Source: Litchfieldella anticariensis FP35 = DSM 16096 (GTDB lineage Bacteria > Pseudomonadota > Gammaproteobacteria > Pseudomonadales > Halomonadaceae). Taken from it: 64,000 nucleotides of DNA. A program made the position numbers and the translations under genes. The stretch is taken from NCBI RefSeq assembly GCF_000409775.1, contig NZ_KE332377.1, forward strand, positions 1,274,073-1,338,072, written 5' to 3'. The stretch's first letter is position 1. Every line of letters starts with the position of its first letter. The notes beneath the pieces were generated by a model that was not told the DNA's origin, did not search any database, and saw only the letters and a list, made by a program, of their open reading frames with translations. This document shows, piece by piece, positions 42,651-52,327 of this stretch.

Positions 42651-42668
42651 CCTTACAATTCTGTAAGG
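42651..42668. promoter_or_regulatory. Palindromic operator in the tctC-iclR divergent region
   Basis: CCTTACA-ATTC-TGTAAGG is a perfect inverted repeat, 71 bases before tctC and 120 bases before the IclR start. It is a candidate site for the IclR protein or for TctD, able to control both transcripts. Confidence 0.55.
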
Positions 42669-42787
42669 CAGAACAACGTTCCTTGGAGTAGAAGGCTAGG
42701 TACCTCGCACAAGGGCGTCAACGACTGTTTTCGCCATTGCGACTAAAGTTCAATCCTTATCCAGACCAAGAAAGGTATGAATTCACT

Positions 42788-43402
42788 ATGGCACAGGATC
42801 GCGTCGAGGCCGTGGAGCGAGCACTTACCGTACTGGAAGCGTTCGATTCTCCCCGAGAGCACTTCACGCTGGCCGAGCTGGCGCATACCACCGGTTTCTA
42901 CAAGAGCACCCTGCTGCGTTTGTTGAGTTCATTAGAGCGTTATGACTATGTGCAGCGGGGAGACGACGGCCGGTATCGCCTAGGGCATACCCCAGTGCGC
43001 CTGGCGCGTCGTCATCTTCCCAGCCGTCAACTGGCGGCGTGGGTACAACCCGTGCTGAATGGCCTTGCCGAACGTAGTGGCGAAACATCAGCCTTGCTGG
43101 AAGTCACAGCGGGCCATGCCGAATGTCGGCTGGTGACGTTACCTGACAACAGTCTCCGTCATGACTTGCGCCCCGGGATGCGCTGGCCGATCGTCCACGA
43201 CCACGACCCAGCGTTGGAACTCGCCGGTGGCTTTATGCTATGCCAATCACTAAGCCCCTCTTCCGGTGGCTTGTCGCTGTGGCTGACGCTATCCGGTCCC
43301 AATGGACGTTTATCCCAGGAAAGCGCCAAGCGTCACTTGAGTGACGCCGTTGCCGAACTGCAGCGACAGCCGGCCGATGACTCCAAACGAGAAGCGCCAT
43401 GA
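42788..43402 (+). CDS. IclR-family regulator with a shortened effector domain
   Basis: ATG 42788 is preferred over a TTG at 42737. The 204-residue protein has a clear IclR winged helix (AVERALTVLEAFDSPREHFT, then LAHTTGFYKSTLLRLLSSLE). The C-terminal part keeps RPGMRWPI and the LTLSGPNGRLS end of the IclR effector fold. It is about 50 residues shorter than usual, with the middle of the ligand domain missing. The stop overlaps the tctD start (ATGA). It probably controls the tct genes; effector binding may be lost or altered. Confidence 0.8.
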   Translation: MAQDRVEAVERALTVLEAFDSPREHFTLAELAHTTGFYKSTLLRLLSSLERYDYVQRGDDGRYRLGHTPVRLARRHLPSRQLAAWVQPVLNGLAERSGETSALLEVTAGHAECRLVTLPDNSLRHDLRPGMRWPIVHDHDPALELAGGFMLCQSLSPSSGGLSLWLTLSGPNGRLSQESAKRHLSDAVAELQRQPADDSKREAP

Positions 43403-44061
43403 AGCTCCTGCTGGTCGAAGACGATACCTTGCTTGCCGAGACACTGAACGACGCTCTCCAGCTCGAGGGATACCAGGTCGTTTCGCTTGACGATGGAGCG
43501 ATCGCCCAACAACGCCTTGCCACCCCCGGCCATGGCTACGACCTGATACTGCTGGACCTAAACCTGCCGGGCTGCAACGGCCTGGAGGTGCTCGCCTCCC
43601 TGCGTCGTCACGACAGCAAGACACCGGTACTCATTCTTACCGCCCGCGGCGCCATCGAAGACCGCGTGCGGGGGCTCGACCTGGGAGCCGACGACTATCT
43701 TGCCAAGCCCTTTGCACTTGATGAGTTGGAAGCGCGGGTTCGAGCCCTGCTCCGCCGTCAGACACACGACCATGCACTACAGGTGGGCACGCTGGCATTC
43801 GATGCCTTGACACAGCGCTTCAGCCTGGATGGCGAGCCTCTCAACCTCCCCCCCCGTGAACAGCGTCTGTTGAATTGCCTGATGCACCATATCGGCGAAC
43901 CAGTGGACAAGGCACAACTCGCCGAGGAAGCCTTCGCGGGAGACGCCATGGGTGACAATGCCATCGAGGTTTATATCCATCGCCTACGCCGTCGGCTCAA
44001 GGGCAGTCAGGTGGAAGTTCGTACCGTGCGTGGCCTGGGCTATCTGCTGGAGGCATCGTGA
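43399..44061 (+). CDS. tctD: OmpR-family response regulator, TctD-like
   Basis: The 220-residue protein has a receiver domain (LLVEDDTLLAETL, phosphorylation Asp in DLILLDLNLPG, Lys in YLAKPF). An OmpR-type winged helix at about 125-218 ends in VRTVRGLGYLLEA. It is translationally coupled to iclR upstream and tctE downstream. By position it activates tctCBA in response to the carboxylate. Confidence 0.9.
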   Translation: MKLLLVEDDTLLAETLNDALQLEGYQVVSLDDGAIAQQRLATPGHGYDLILLDLNLPGCNGLEVLASLRRHDSKTPVLILTARGAIEDRVRGLDLGADDYLAKPFALDELEARVRALLRRQTHDHALQVGTLAFDALTQRFSLDGEPLNLPPREQRLLNCLMHHIGEPVDKAQLAEEAFAGDAMGDNAIEVYIHRLRRRLKGSQVEVRTVRGLGYLLEAS

Positions 44062-45431
44062 AGCCACCAGGTAGCCTTTATCGACGGCTGTTGGTGTGGT
44101 TGCTGCTGCCTCTGATGGCATTGGGAGCCCTGATGTTGATACAAGCCTATCTGGACGCACGCAAGACCGCGGACCGCGCCTTCGATCGCCTGTTGGAGGC
44201 GGCCACGCTTGCTATCGCAGAACAGGTGCAATGGCAGAACGAACGACTATGGCTCGACTTGCCACCGGCGGCACTTGAGATGCTCGCCACCGACGCCGAG
44301 GAGCGAGTGTTCTATGCGCTTTATGATGGCGATGGTGAATTCATCACCGGTAATGCCCGCCTTCCCGGCGACCCCCGCGGCGACGCCGAAAGCGGCGACA
44401 CCTTGTACTATCGCGACATCGACTGGCACGGTCTGGACTTGCGCCAAGGGATACGGCGTACTCGTCTGGAAGACTGGAGCCTACGGGAACGTTTCGAAGT
44501 CAGGGTTGGACATACTCGTGAGGGACGTCAGGTCCTGACGCTTTCACTCCTCCGCGGTAATCTGGCTTATATTGCGGCCATGGCAGGGGTTGCAATCATC
44601 GTATTGCTTCTGGCAGTACGCTCCGCATTGGCACCACTGACCCGACTACGTCGCGCCATTCGTGCACGTGATCCGCGTACCCTGGCACCTCTGGAGCTCT
44701 CCTTGCCACGCGAACTCGCCGAACTGCGTGAAACGCTCAACGAGTTGCTGGCGCGCATGCGCCGGGTACGAGCCAATCAGGAACGTTTCATCGGTGACGC
44801 CTCCCACCAATTGCGCACCCCCCTGGCAGGGCTCTCGGCACGCGCTGAACTCGCCTTGCGCCAGGACGACCCTCAAGCGTGGCACGATGCATTGAAAGCC
44901 ATGCAAGCCACCAGTGCCAGTACCGCGCGTCTGGCGGTACAGCTGCTGTCGCTGACACGACTCAACAATCCCGAGGCAACGCCTGAGCTACGCCGTCTGG
45001 ACCTGAATGTCGTGTCACGCATGGCAGTTCGCAATGCCTGGAACACCTGCCACCGTGATGGTATCGACTTAGGCATGGAAGTGCCGGACTCACCCGTCAT
45101 GGCCGCGGGTGTCGACTGGCAACTGGAGGAAGCACTGGGCAACCTGATCGACAACTCGCGACGTTACGGTGCCAAACGCATTACGGTGCGTACCTTGCCG
45201 AATCCCCCAACCCTCGAAGTGGAAGACGATGGCCCGGGAATACCGGCGGACAAGCGACTACTGGTGCTCCGGCCTTTCTATCGTGGCCGTGACGGAGGTG
45301 AAGGATCAGGGCTTGGGCTGGCTATCGTGGATGGTATCGCACGTACCCATCAGGCACGCCTGACCCTGCGCGAGGGCCAAGACGGGCGGGGCCTGCGGGT
45401 AATCCTGCGTTTTCCAGGGGATCGCCAATGA
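44058..45431 (+). CDS. tctE: Sensor histidine kinase, TctE-like
   Basis: The 457-residue protein starts at a GTG that overlaps the tctD stop. It has two membrane helices (about 10-30 and 168-188) around a periplasmic sensor with the TctE_N-like pattern. The kinase core follows with H-box FIGDASHQLRTPLAGL, N-box LGNLIDNSRRYGA and G-boxes DDGPGIP and GSGLGLAIV. It should autophosphorylate on the H-box His and pass the phosphate to the regulator encoded just upstream. Confidence 0.9.
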   Translation: MKPPGSLYRRLLVWLLLPLMALGALMLIQAYLDARKTADRAFDRLLEAATLAIAEQVQWQNERLWLDLPPAALEMLATDAEERVFYALYDGDGEFITGNARLPGDPRGDAESGDTLYYRDIDWHGLDLRQGIRRTRLEDWSLRERFEVRVGHTREGRQVLTLSLLRGNLAYIAAMAGVAIIVLLLAVRSALAPLTRLRRAIRARDPRTLAPLELSLPRELAELRETLNELLARMRRVRANQERFIGDASHQLRTPLAGLSARAELALRQDDPQAWHDALKAMQATSASTARLAVQLLSLTRLNNPEATPELRRLDLNVVSRMAVRNAWNTCHRDGIDLGMEVPDSPVMAAGVDWQLEEALGNLIDNSRRYGAKRITVRTLPNPPTLEVEDDGPGIPADKRLLVLRPFYRGRDGGEGSGLGLAIVDGIARTHQARLTLREGQDGRGLRVILRFPGDRQ

Positions 45432-46513
45432 TCAAACCGCTAATTTTGGCATTCGCGCTGGCCTGGCTGGGTTTGCCAGCAGTGGCCAATGAATCGCTAC
45501 GTTTTCCCGCCACGAACGAGGATGGCCCCCCTCCACGCTCATTGACCATCCACGGCGCCCTCGACCTGCCTTATGTCGAGCCGGTACTGGAAGATTTCCA
45601 CCGCCGTTACCCGGATATCGAACTGCATTACCGCAACTTCACGACACTTGCACTGCATCAACACTTTCTGGACGACGAGCAAGAGAAGGCTGACGTCATG
45701 ATCTCCTCGGCCATGCCATGGCAATATCGGCTAGCCAATGATGGCCATGCTCAACCTCTCGAGACACCCGCGGCTTCCGCATGGCCATCCTGGGCACGTT
45801 GGCGGCAGGAATTGTTCGGCCTGACGTTCGAGCCCATCGTCATCGTCTACCGACACGAACTGGCAGAGCAATTCGGCGCCGTTGCCAGTCATGCCGAGCT
45901 ACTGAGTCTACTGGAACGCCGCTACAAGGAGCTTCGCAATCGTGTCGTGACCTATGACCCGGCCCGCAGTGGCGCCGGCTATACCTATGCCATCGAAGAG
46001 GCCCGCCTGTCGCCACGCTACTGGGACCTGATCGCCGCCTTGGGCAGAGCAGATGCCGCCCTGGTCGGCACTACGGGAGAGATGCTCGAGGGACTCGCGG
46101 AGGGGCGCTACTGGTTGGGCTACAACCTACTGGGCAGCTATGCCAGAGACTTCGTCGAAGAGCATCCCCAACTGGAAATGGTCATTCCCAGCGACTATGC
46201 GTTAGTGACCCAGCGCCTGGCTTTCATTCCCCGCAAAGCACCGCATCCCGAATCGGCACGGCTGTTTCTCGATTATCTGCTTAGTGAAGCCGGGCAACGC
46301 GTCATCGGCGAACGGACGTCACTGGGCACGGTACATCCTTCGCTGGAAGGCCCTGGTACGGCCGGCGAGATGCGTACTCGTCTCGGCGATGCATTACGCC
46401 CGATCCGGCTGGGGCCAGGGCTGCTGGCCACTCTCGACGATCTCAAGCGCGAGGCCCTGTTGAGTCGCTGGCAACGGGAGTTTCAGCGCTGGTCTGCGAT
46501 TCCCTTTCCGTGA
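45428..46513 (+). CDS. Periplasmic solute-binding protein of the ABC type, probable TctDE accessory sensor
   Basis: The 361-residue protein has a signal peptide (LILAFALAWLGLPAVA) and an iron/phosphoglycerate-type solute-binding fold: LTIHGALDLPYVEPVLEDF, VVTYDPARSGAGYTYA and GYNLLGSYARDF. There are no permease or ATPase genes nearby. Its ATG overlaps the tctE stop, so it is made with the two-component system. Proteins in this place (compare PgtC) usually present the ligand to the kinase rather than transport it. That role is inferred. Confidence 0.82.
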   Translation: MIKPLILAFALAWLGLPAVANESLRFPATNEDGPPPRSLTIHGALDLPYVEPVLEDFHRRYPDIELHYRNFTTLALHQHFLDDEQEKADVMISSAMPWQYRLANDGHAQPLETPAASAWPSWARWRQELFGLTFEPIVIVYRHELAEQFGAVASHAELLSLLERRYKELRNRVVTYDPARSGAGYTYAIEEARLSPRYWDLIAALGRADAALVGTTGEMLEGLAEGRYWLGYNLLGSYARDFVEEHPQLEMVIPSDYALVTQRLAFIPRKAPHPESARLFLDYLLSEAGQRVIGERTSLGTVHPSLEGPGTAGEMRTRLGDALRPIRLGPGLLATLDDLKREALLSRWQREFQRWSAIPFP

Positions 46514-46536
46514 TGTCGCCTCCCTCTTCCGGAGGT

Positions 46537-46968
46537 CTATCGAAGAGGAGTGACACGTACCCGGACCGTCCCATCGCTTTCCATGCCAAGTTCGCGAGCG
46601 GCACGGCGCGACAAGTCAATGATGCGCCCGCGCGAATAAGGCCCTCGATCATTGATACGCACCACTGTCTCTCGGCCATTGTCGAGACGGGTCACCCGGA
46701 CACGGGTACCGAACGGTAAACTGCGATGCGCAGCCGTCATAGCCTGCTGGTCAAAACGTTCTCCACTAGCGGTCTGTCGTCCATGGTAGCGGTCGGCATA
46801 ATAGGAGGCCAATCCCTCCTCCACCTGCCCTTCGGTCAATCCAGTACCCGATTCACGGGCATCGCGACTAGCGCATCCAGCCAGCAGCATCGTCACCAAC
46901 AGGAAAACGACCAGAGAGTTTATCCGCCCCCTGGCCGCCACAAGACGTTCTCGATCCATCACCATCAT
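46537..46968 (-). CDS. rlpA: RlpA-like lipoprotein
   Basis: The start is taken as the ATG 6 bases after GAGG, giving 143 residues; several nearby in-frame ATGs are possible. A lipobox LLAGC follows a hydrophobic segment. The double-psi beta-barrel domain has [35 protein letters not shown] and [18 protein letters not shown], including the catalytic-type Asp of RlpA transglycosylases. It lacks the C-terminal SPOR domain of the long RlpA form. Confidence 0.87.
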   Translation of the reverse strand: MMVMDRERLVAARGRINSLVVFLLVTMLLAGCASRDARESGTGLTEGQVEEGLASYYADRYHGRQTASGERFDQQAMTAAHRSLPFGTRVRVTRLDNGRETVVRINDRGPYSRGRIIDLSRRAARELGMESDGTVRVRVTPLR

Positions 46969-47007
46969 CCATGACCTCATCCACGTCAATCAGGACTGCT
47001 GTATCAA

Positions 47008-47889
47008 TCAGGCACTACGACTCTCGGACTGAGGTGTCGGGTGCTTGCCTTCATGCCAGCCCTGGCTCGACGCTCGCTGATCGTCGAACCACGCCAATCG
47101 GGATTGCACCGACACCACATCTCCCACGATGATCAATGTAGGTGGCTTCACATCGCCATCCACCAAACTCGCCGGCAATTCAGCCAGAGTACCGATATGG
47201 ACTCGCTGGCGGGCAGTGGTACCCTGCTCGACCAGTGCCAGCGGCGTTTCGCGCGGTAGACCATGAGCTTGCAATCGCTCGCGAATGATCGCCAGGCTAC
47301 CCAGCCCCATATAGAATACTAGCGTCTGGCCGGGGCGTGCCATGGTCGCCCAGTCGAGGTCGCAACTGCCATCCTTGAGATGCCCGGTCACGAAGCGCAC
47401 CGATTGTGCATGATCGCGATGCGTCAACGGAATCCCGGCATAAGCGGCACACCCCGCAGCAGCGGTGATTCCGGGAATAACCTCGAAGCTAATCCCTGCC
47501 TCGGCCAACGCCTCGAGTTCCTCACCGCCACGGCCGAAAATGAAGGGGTCACCGCCCTTCAGGCGCACCACCCGCTTACCGGCGCGTGCCCACTCCACCA
47601 AGGCTCTGTTGATACCATCCTGAGGCACACTATGCTGCGAACGCGCCTTGCCGACATAGCAACGCTTTGCCTTGGGATTGGCCAGCGCCAGCACCTCGGC
47701 ACTGACCAACCTGTCATGCAGGACCACTTCCGCAACCTGCAGGCGCTTCAAGGCCTTCAGGGTTAGTAACTCCGGGTCGCCCGGTCCGGCGCCTATCAGC
47801 GTCACCTGACCACGGGGAAAATCACGCAACCCGGCAAGACGAGCGTGATCGCCAGGAGCATCGACTTGAGAAGGATCGGCGGTCGTCAT
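47008..47889 (-). CDS. cobA: Uroporphyrinogen-III C-methyltransferase (SUMT)
   Basis: ATG 47889 gives 293 residues; upstream in-frame codons look non-coding. The SUMT motifs are clear: [57 protein letters not shown] and [15 protein letters not shown]. It adds two methyl groups to uroporphyrinogen III, giving precorrin-2 for siroheme or cobalamin. It is not fused to CysG oxidase/chelatase domains. Confidence 0.95.
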   Translation of the reverse strand: MTTADPSQVDAPGDHARLAGLRDFPRGQVTLIGAGPGDPELLTLKALKRLQVAEVVLHDRLVSAEVLALANPKAKRCYVGKARSQHSVPQDGINRALVEWARAGKRVVRLKGGDPFIFGRGGEELEALAEAGISFEVIPGITAAAGCAAYAGIPLTHRDHAQSVRFVTGHLKDGSCDLDWATMARPGQTLVFYMGLGSLAIIRERLQAHGLPRETPLALVEQGTTARQRVHIGTLAELPASLVDGDVKPPTLIIVGDVVSVQSRLAWFDDQRASSQGWHEGKHPTPQSESRSA

Positions 47890-48058
47890 GGCGCCATTTA
47901 TACCTGTTGGATCTATAGGGGAAGATTTTATATAGCCAACGATAAGGGTTTTGCGGAGGGCTGGCCAGTAACCTCTGCTTGGAAGTTTATAACGCCCCGC
48001 AACGCGTATCAGATACACGCCATCTCGTCAGGTTTGGCCAAGTCAGAGCAAATGATAG

Positions 48059-49183
48059 TTAACACGCCCCGGAAGACAGACCATCAAGTTCAACCGCCGG
48101 AGTCTGGCGTATCGGCAAACGCATGGTGAACGTCGTCCCGACGCCGGGTTCGCTTTGCACATCGATACGGCCGTTATGGCGTTCGATAATGCTGTACGAC
48201 ACGGAGAGGCCGAGACCAGTGCCCTTGCCCACGGGCTTGGTGGTAAAGAACGGGTCGAACACCTTGGCACAGGTCTCGGCCGCCATGCCAGCGCCAGTAT
48301 CGATGACCGCTATCGCAACCTGGTCGCCGTCGCTACTCGTTCTGATGGTGATGGTTCCGTAATCCGGAATCGCCTGAGCGGCGTTGACCAGCAGGTTCAT
48401 CACGACCTGATTCAGCTGTGATGGTACACACTCGACCGACGGCAGGTCACCGTACTCCAGAATCACTTCGGCCGTGTGCTTGACTTCGTTGCGTACCACA
48501 TTAAGTGTGCTGTTGATGCCCTGGTGTACATCCACGATCTCCCATCCCATTTCGCCTGGACGAGAGAAATCACGTAGAGACTGTACGATATCCCGTACCC
48601 GTTGTGTGCCCTCCATCGATTCATCAAGTAGCGAGAGGATGTCTTCACGCGCAAAGGCAATGTCTGCATCTTTCTTGACATCATCGAGCCTGGCAGAGAA
48701 TTCCGGGTCGGCACGCAACTGTGCCTCACCCATCTCATAGGTTTCGATGAGCTTTAGCAGTGCCGAGGCATACTCACTGAGGGTCCCCAGATTGGAGTTG
48801 ATGAAGCCAATGGGGTTGTTGATCTCATGGGCGACGCCGGCGGCGAGCTGGCCGATGGATGCCAGCTTTTCCGACTGCAATAACTGGACGTGGGCCTCCT
48901 CAAGCTTGAGCAACAACTGCCGCTGCGCTTCCTTTTCCCCCTCCAGCCGTTCCATGGCGTTTTGTAACGCGCGCGTCATTTTCTCGTTTTCTCGCAGCGC
49001 TGCTTCCAAGTCTCGGGTACGGTTACGCACCTGTCCTTCCAGCACGATCGTGCTCTGAAACAGGCCGAAGGTAGACCCCTGGTTGCTCATGTCCCGTTCC
49101 GCTCGATCCATAAGCGACCGGACGATCTTATTAAGGCGTGCTATCTCTGCACGTAACGCCTCTTCGTTACCATCAGCGTTCAT
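48059..49183 (-). CDS. Soluble sensor histidine kinase paired with the FIST protein
   Basis: ATG 49183 gives 374 residues. There is no membrane segment. A long coiled coil (about 10-115) precedes the HisKA domain (SIGQLAAGVAHEINNPIGFINS) and HATPase domain (NLLVNAAQAIPD, DTGAGM, GKGTGLGLSVSYSI). The stop of the FIST gene and this start are one base apart. The pair resembles NosP with its associated kinase NahK of Pseudomonas, but this kinase lacks the PAS domains of NahK. The phosphotransfer partner is not in the window. Confidence 0.87.
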   Translation of the reverse strand: MNADGNEEALRAEIARLNKIVRSLMDRAERDMSNQGSTFGLFQSTIVLEGQVRNRTRDLEAALRENEKMTRALQNAMERLEGEKEAQRQLLLKLEEAHVQLLQSEKLASIGQLAAGVAHEINNPIGFINSNLGTLSEYASALLKLIETYEMGEAQLRADPEFSARLDDVKKDADIAFAREDILSLLDESMEGTQRVRDIVQSLRDFSRPGEMGWEIVDVHQGINSTLNVVRNEVKHTAEVILEYGDLPSVECVPSQLNQVVMNLLVNAAQAIPDYGTITIRTSSDGDQVAIAVIDTGAGMAAETCAKVFDPFFTTKPVGKGTGLGLSVSYSIIERHNGRIDVQSEPGVGTTFTMRLPIRQTPAVELDGLSSGAC

Positions 49184-49184
49184 G

Positions 49185-50336
49185 TCAGGCCTCGTCCAGC
49201 AGCGGGGTGCCAATCGCTACCCCGGTCAACGTCTGGTTGACGTGCAGCCCACCAAACTGTTCGCCATAGGTACTGAAGCCGACTGCGTTGTAGCGTCGCA
49301 GGATATCGCCGACCCGCTTTTTCTCATCGAGCCGGTCCACCTCCAGGCTGCGCAATATGCAGTCGCAGGTGAATATCAGTTGCGGCGATCCAACCTCCTC
49401 ACCGACCTTTGCCAGACTCTGCTCCAGGTTACCGGCCAAGTCGACGCCGCGTCCCACACGCAGCACCAGCCCCTCGTCGATTGCGCAAAAAAACGTGATG
49501 CTGCCGTCTTCGTTGATGCTCTGGATGGAACGTACATAGTCAGCACCATCGATCAGCACGATCACCGGAAACTCCGCAAAATTGGTAGGCGTCAATTCCG
49601 CCAGGGAGACACCAATCAGCCGCGCGTACTCCTCGGCAGCCGGTAATCCGTTGATCTCAAGCACGATGCGATTGGCAGTATCGGCCTCAGTCACTACCAG
49701 TCGATTGTCGGTGGATACGAAGTGCTGAGTCTTGAAGACAGTCATGGGGAAGCGGGTGCAAACAAGCGCCAGCACCGCCGCATCGTTGTGGAAGGCGCCC
49801 CCATGGAATACGCAGGTCCGTTCGAACCTGAGGTCATCACCGGCCGAGCCCCCGATCACTGGAATCCGTCCGAGGCCATCCTGTACTGACCGAGCCACCG
49901 ACTCCTCACGTAGCGACAAACCGTCGACGAGCAGCAATGAGAAAACGCTCTTCAATGATGACGCTTCGTGGCAGTCCTCCAGTTGACGCAACAGATCTTG
50001 GGCAAACTCGTTGCCTACGCGGGATTCAAATTGCTGCAGCTCCTGTAGCAAGCCGGTAGCCGCCATGCAACTGCTGGAGGGGAAACTGGCACCTGTCAGA
50101 CTATGCGTAAGGTAACCAGCCGGGCCAATCTCACCAGCTGTCGTGCAACCCACGACCGGGACATCGCTGAACAAGCCGTTCAACTCGTCCGCCAGCGCCT
50201 CCAGGTCATACATACTGGAGCAAAAGAAAACCACCAGTGCCATTCCCGGTTGCGAGACCCTTGCGTGAAATTCACGGGCAGCCTCACGGGCATCGGCGGC
50301 ACGGGAGTGTGCTGTTCTTATTCTATCCTGGGACAT
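49185..50336 (-). CDS. FIST-domain sensory protein, NosP-like
   Basis: The 383-residue soluble protein has a FIST_N domain (LVVFFCSSMYDLEALADEL, PVVGCTTAGEIGPAGYL) and a FIST_C domain (GLPAAEEYARLIG, CDCILRSLEVDR, GFSTYGEQFGGLHVNQTLTG). In Pseudomonas and Shewanella, proteins of this type (NosP) bind haem and sense nitric oxide, and regulate the kinase encoded beside them. The order FIST then kinase is the same here. GGAGAAGG precedes the ATG, and a CGCCCGA/TCGGGCG hairpin at 50365-50379 lies in the leader. Haem binding is by analogy only. Confidence 0.88.
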   Translation of the reverse strand: MSQDRIRTAHSRAADAREAAREFHARVSQPGMALVVFFCSSMYDLEALADELNGLFSDVPVVGCTTAGEIGPAGYLTHSLTGASFPSSSCMAATGLLQELQQFESRVGNEFAQDLLRQLEDCHEASSLKSVFSLLLVDGLSLREESVARSVQDGLGRIPVIGGSAGDDLRFERTCVFHGGAFHNDAAVLALVCTRFPMTVFKTQHFVSTDNRLVVTEADTANRIVLEINGLPAAEEYARLIGVSLAELTPTNFAEFPVIVLIDGADYVRSIQSINEDGSITFFCAIDEGLVLRVGRGVDLAGNLEQSLAKVGEEVGSPQLIFTCDCILRSLEVDRLDEKKRVGDILRRYNAVGFSTYGEQFGGLHVNQTLTGVAIGTPLLDEA

Positions 50337-50675
50337 CGCACCTTCTCCGGGGATGAAAACGGTACGCCCGAATCGGGCGACGGGAGGAAGCGACAGTATC
50401 CAGAGCTGCTGAAGTCCCGTGGCATCTTCAACGATTCAGGGGAAGCCGCATCCTAAAATCCTACGATAACAGATACCTAAAACCCATGGGTTATATCGGC
50501 TAGAACAGGCCCAGCTACTGCCTATATGTTGTCCGAAAAATCAACGAACGAAGATCAGGACAACGTGGCATAGGCAATCGTCGCGAGAGTATCGTTATCG
50601 ATTAGGTAGTGTGTGACAAAACGACCAACCCCCGCACGATGGCGGGGGTTGGAGGTTGCTGATGAGAGGTAGCGA
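50337..50675. other. Intergenic stretch without a gene
   Basis: This gap holds a CGCCCGA-A-TCGGGCG palindrome at 50365-50379 near the FIST start and the terminator of the NSS transporter gene at 50625-50652. I see no convincing gene or other site in between. Confidence 0.7.
50625..50652 (-). terminator. Terminator of the NSS transporter gene
   Basis: CCAACCCCCGC and GCGGGGGTTGG form an 11-bp stem with a 6-base loop, 23 bases after the stop, followed on the minus strand by TCGTTTTGT. Confidence 0.82.
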
Positions 50676-52136
50676 TCAGCCAGCCAGTTGTTGCTTGAGG
50701 CGCGGGCTGGCCACTTCACCGATCACGGTAATCGCTACCAGCACAGCCAACAGCCACGGCCATTGCGTCCCCATATTCAGCGTCATCAGCCCCAGGCTAT
50801 CGATGAACACCAGCACGATCCCCAGCGGGCTGACATAACGGATCATGAATAGCCATAGTACATGTTGGACAGAGGACAGCCCCAACTCCGACTTGAAGAT
50901 CTCGTTACGCAGCAGGAAGCCGGCCAGCAGTGCCATCCCGAGACCACCCAGCGGCATCATGAAACGTGAGGTCAGGAAATCCAGCCAGTCGAAGAAGTGC
51001 TTGCCGGCGAGTGTCCAGTCGGCGCCGACGTTGAACGACAGCATGGCCATGGTGCTGATCAGCCACAGCAGAATCCCCGTGCCCCAGGCCGCCTTGACCC
51101 GCGGGATGCCTTTGCTCTCGTTGAGCCAAGCCACGGTGGCCTCGATCATCGAGATCGCCGAGGTCAACGCCGCCATGGAAAGCATGATGAAGAAGATGGT
51201 CGCGAACAGCATGCCCAGCGGCATGGCCTGGAACGCCAGCGGCAGGCTCATGAACAACAGCCCTGGCCCCGCGGCGGGGTCCATGCCATTGGCGAAAATC
51301 ACCGGGAAAATTGCCAGCCCCGCCATCAAGGCTACCAACGTATCGGCAATGGCCACCATAAAGGTGGTACGCGCGATCGAGCTGTTATCCGGCAGATAAG
51401 AGCCGTAGGTAAGAATAGCTCCGGATGCCAGGGACAGGGTGAAGAACGCATGTCCCAGAGCGGCCAGCAGTCCTTCGCTGGAAAGCTTGCCGACTTCGAA
51501 GGAGAACAGGAAGGCCACCCCCGCGCCGAAACCGCCAGAGAACATGGCGTAACCGATCATGATCGCCAGCATGATCACCATGCCCGGCATCATCCAACTC
51601 ACGCTACGTTCTATCCCCTTTTGCACCCCTTTGCCCACGATCAACATGGTGACCAGCGTCATCAGCGTACTCCAGAACCCCAATACCAACGGGTTGGCGT
51701 TGTTGGCTTCGAAGATGGCCACCATGTCGCTCACATCGTTTCCCGCCAGGCCACCCGTCAGCGCCTTCCACAAATAGGAAAACGACCAGCCAGCCACCAC
51801 GACATAGAACGACAGGATCATGAAACCGCACAGCATCGCCATCCAGCCAAGCAGCGACCAGGCCGAACTACGTCCCGACTCCAGAGCCACGCGGCGAATG
51901 GCATCGATGGGGCTACCGCGCCCCCGCCGACCGAGACCGATCTCGACCATCATGATCGGTACCCCGACCGCCAGGATGCAGGCCAGATAGACCAGTACGA
52001 ATGCTCCCCCACCGTATTCGCCGGTCATGTAGGGGAACTTCCAGATGTTGCCCAGTCCGACCGCCGAGCCCGTTGCCGCCAGGATGAATCCCCAGCGTCC
52101 CAACCATAGATTCTTGGGTTTTCGTCTTGCCATCAT
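50676..52136 (-). CDS. Sodium-dependent NSS (LeuT-type) transporter
   Basis: The 486-residue protein has about 11-12 helices and the NSS signatures: WGFILAATGSAVGLGNIWKFPY in TM1 (given in part), GGGAFVLVYLACI in TM2 and GAILTYGSYLPDNSSI in TM6-7. These proteins bring in amino acids with sodium. The next gene upstream is hpd, which degrades tyrosine, so tyrosine or another aromatic amino acid is a plausible substrate. A terminator lies between the two genes, so the link is by position only. Confidence 0.92.
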   Translation of the reverse strand: MMARRKPKNLWLGRWGFILAATGSAVGLGNIWKFPYMTGEYGGGAFVLVYLACILAVGVPIMMVEIGLGRRGRGSPIDAIRRVALESGRSSAWSLLGWMAMLCGFMILSFYVVVAGWSFSYLWKALTGGLAGNDVSDMVAIFEANNANPLVLGFWSTLMTLVTMLIVGKGVQKGIERSVSWMMPGMVIMLAIMIGYAMFSGGFGAGVAFLFSFEVGKLSSEGLLAALGHAFFTLSLASGAILTYGSYLPDNSSIARTTFMVAIADTLVALMAGLAIFPVIFANGMDPAAGPGLLFMSLPLAFQAMPLGMLFATIFFIMLSMAALTSAISMIEATVAWLNESKGIPRVKAAWGTGILLWLISTMAMLSFNVGADWTLAGKHFFDWLDFLTSRFMMPLGGLGMALLAGFLLRNEIFKSELGLSSVQHVLWLFMIRYVSPLGIVLVFIDSLGLMTLNMGTQWPWLLAVLVAITVIGEVASPRLKQQLAG

Positions 52137-52265
52137 CTCGAATACCTTCGGGGAGATTGTTGTTGTCGCGGATTCTAGCGTTATTTTTTGCCTTTATACC
52201 AACTCGCCATCAAGACATCTTTGAATCATGGGTTACTTAGATATAAAGAGAAGTCACGATGCTAC

Positions 52266-52301
52266 AAAACCCGCCCCCATCCGGTGGCTACGGAGGGGGC
52301 G
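52266..52301 (-). terminator. Terminator of hpd
   Basis: CGCCCCC and GGGGGCG form a 7-bp stem enclosing a further small hairpin, and on the minus strand GGGTTTT follows. It starts 26 bases after the hpd stop. Confidence 0.82.
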
Positions 52302-52327
52302 TTCGCCGATTATCGTCAGCGCTTCAC

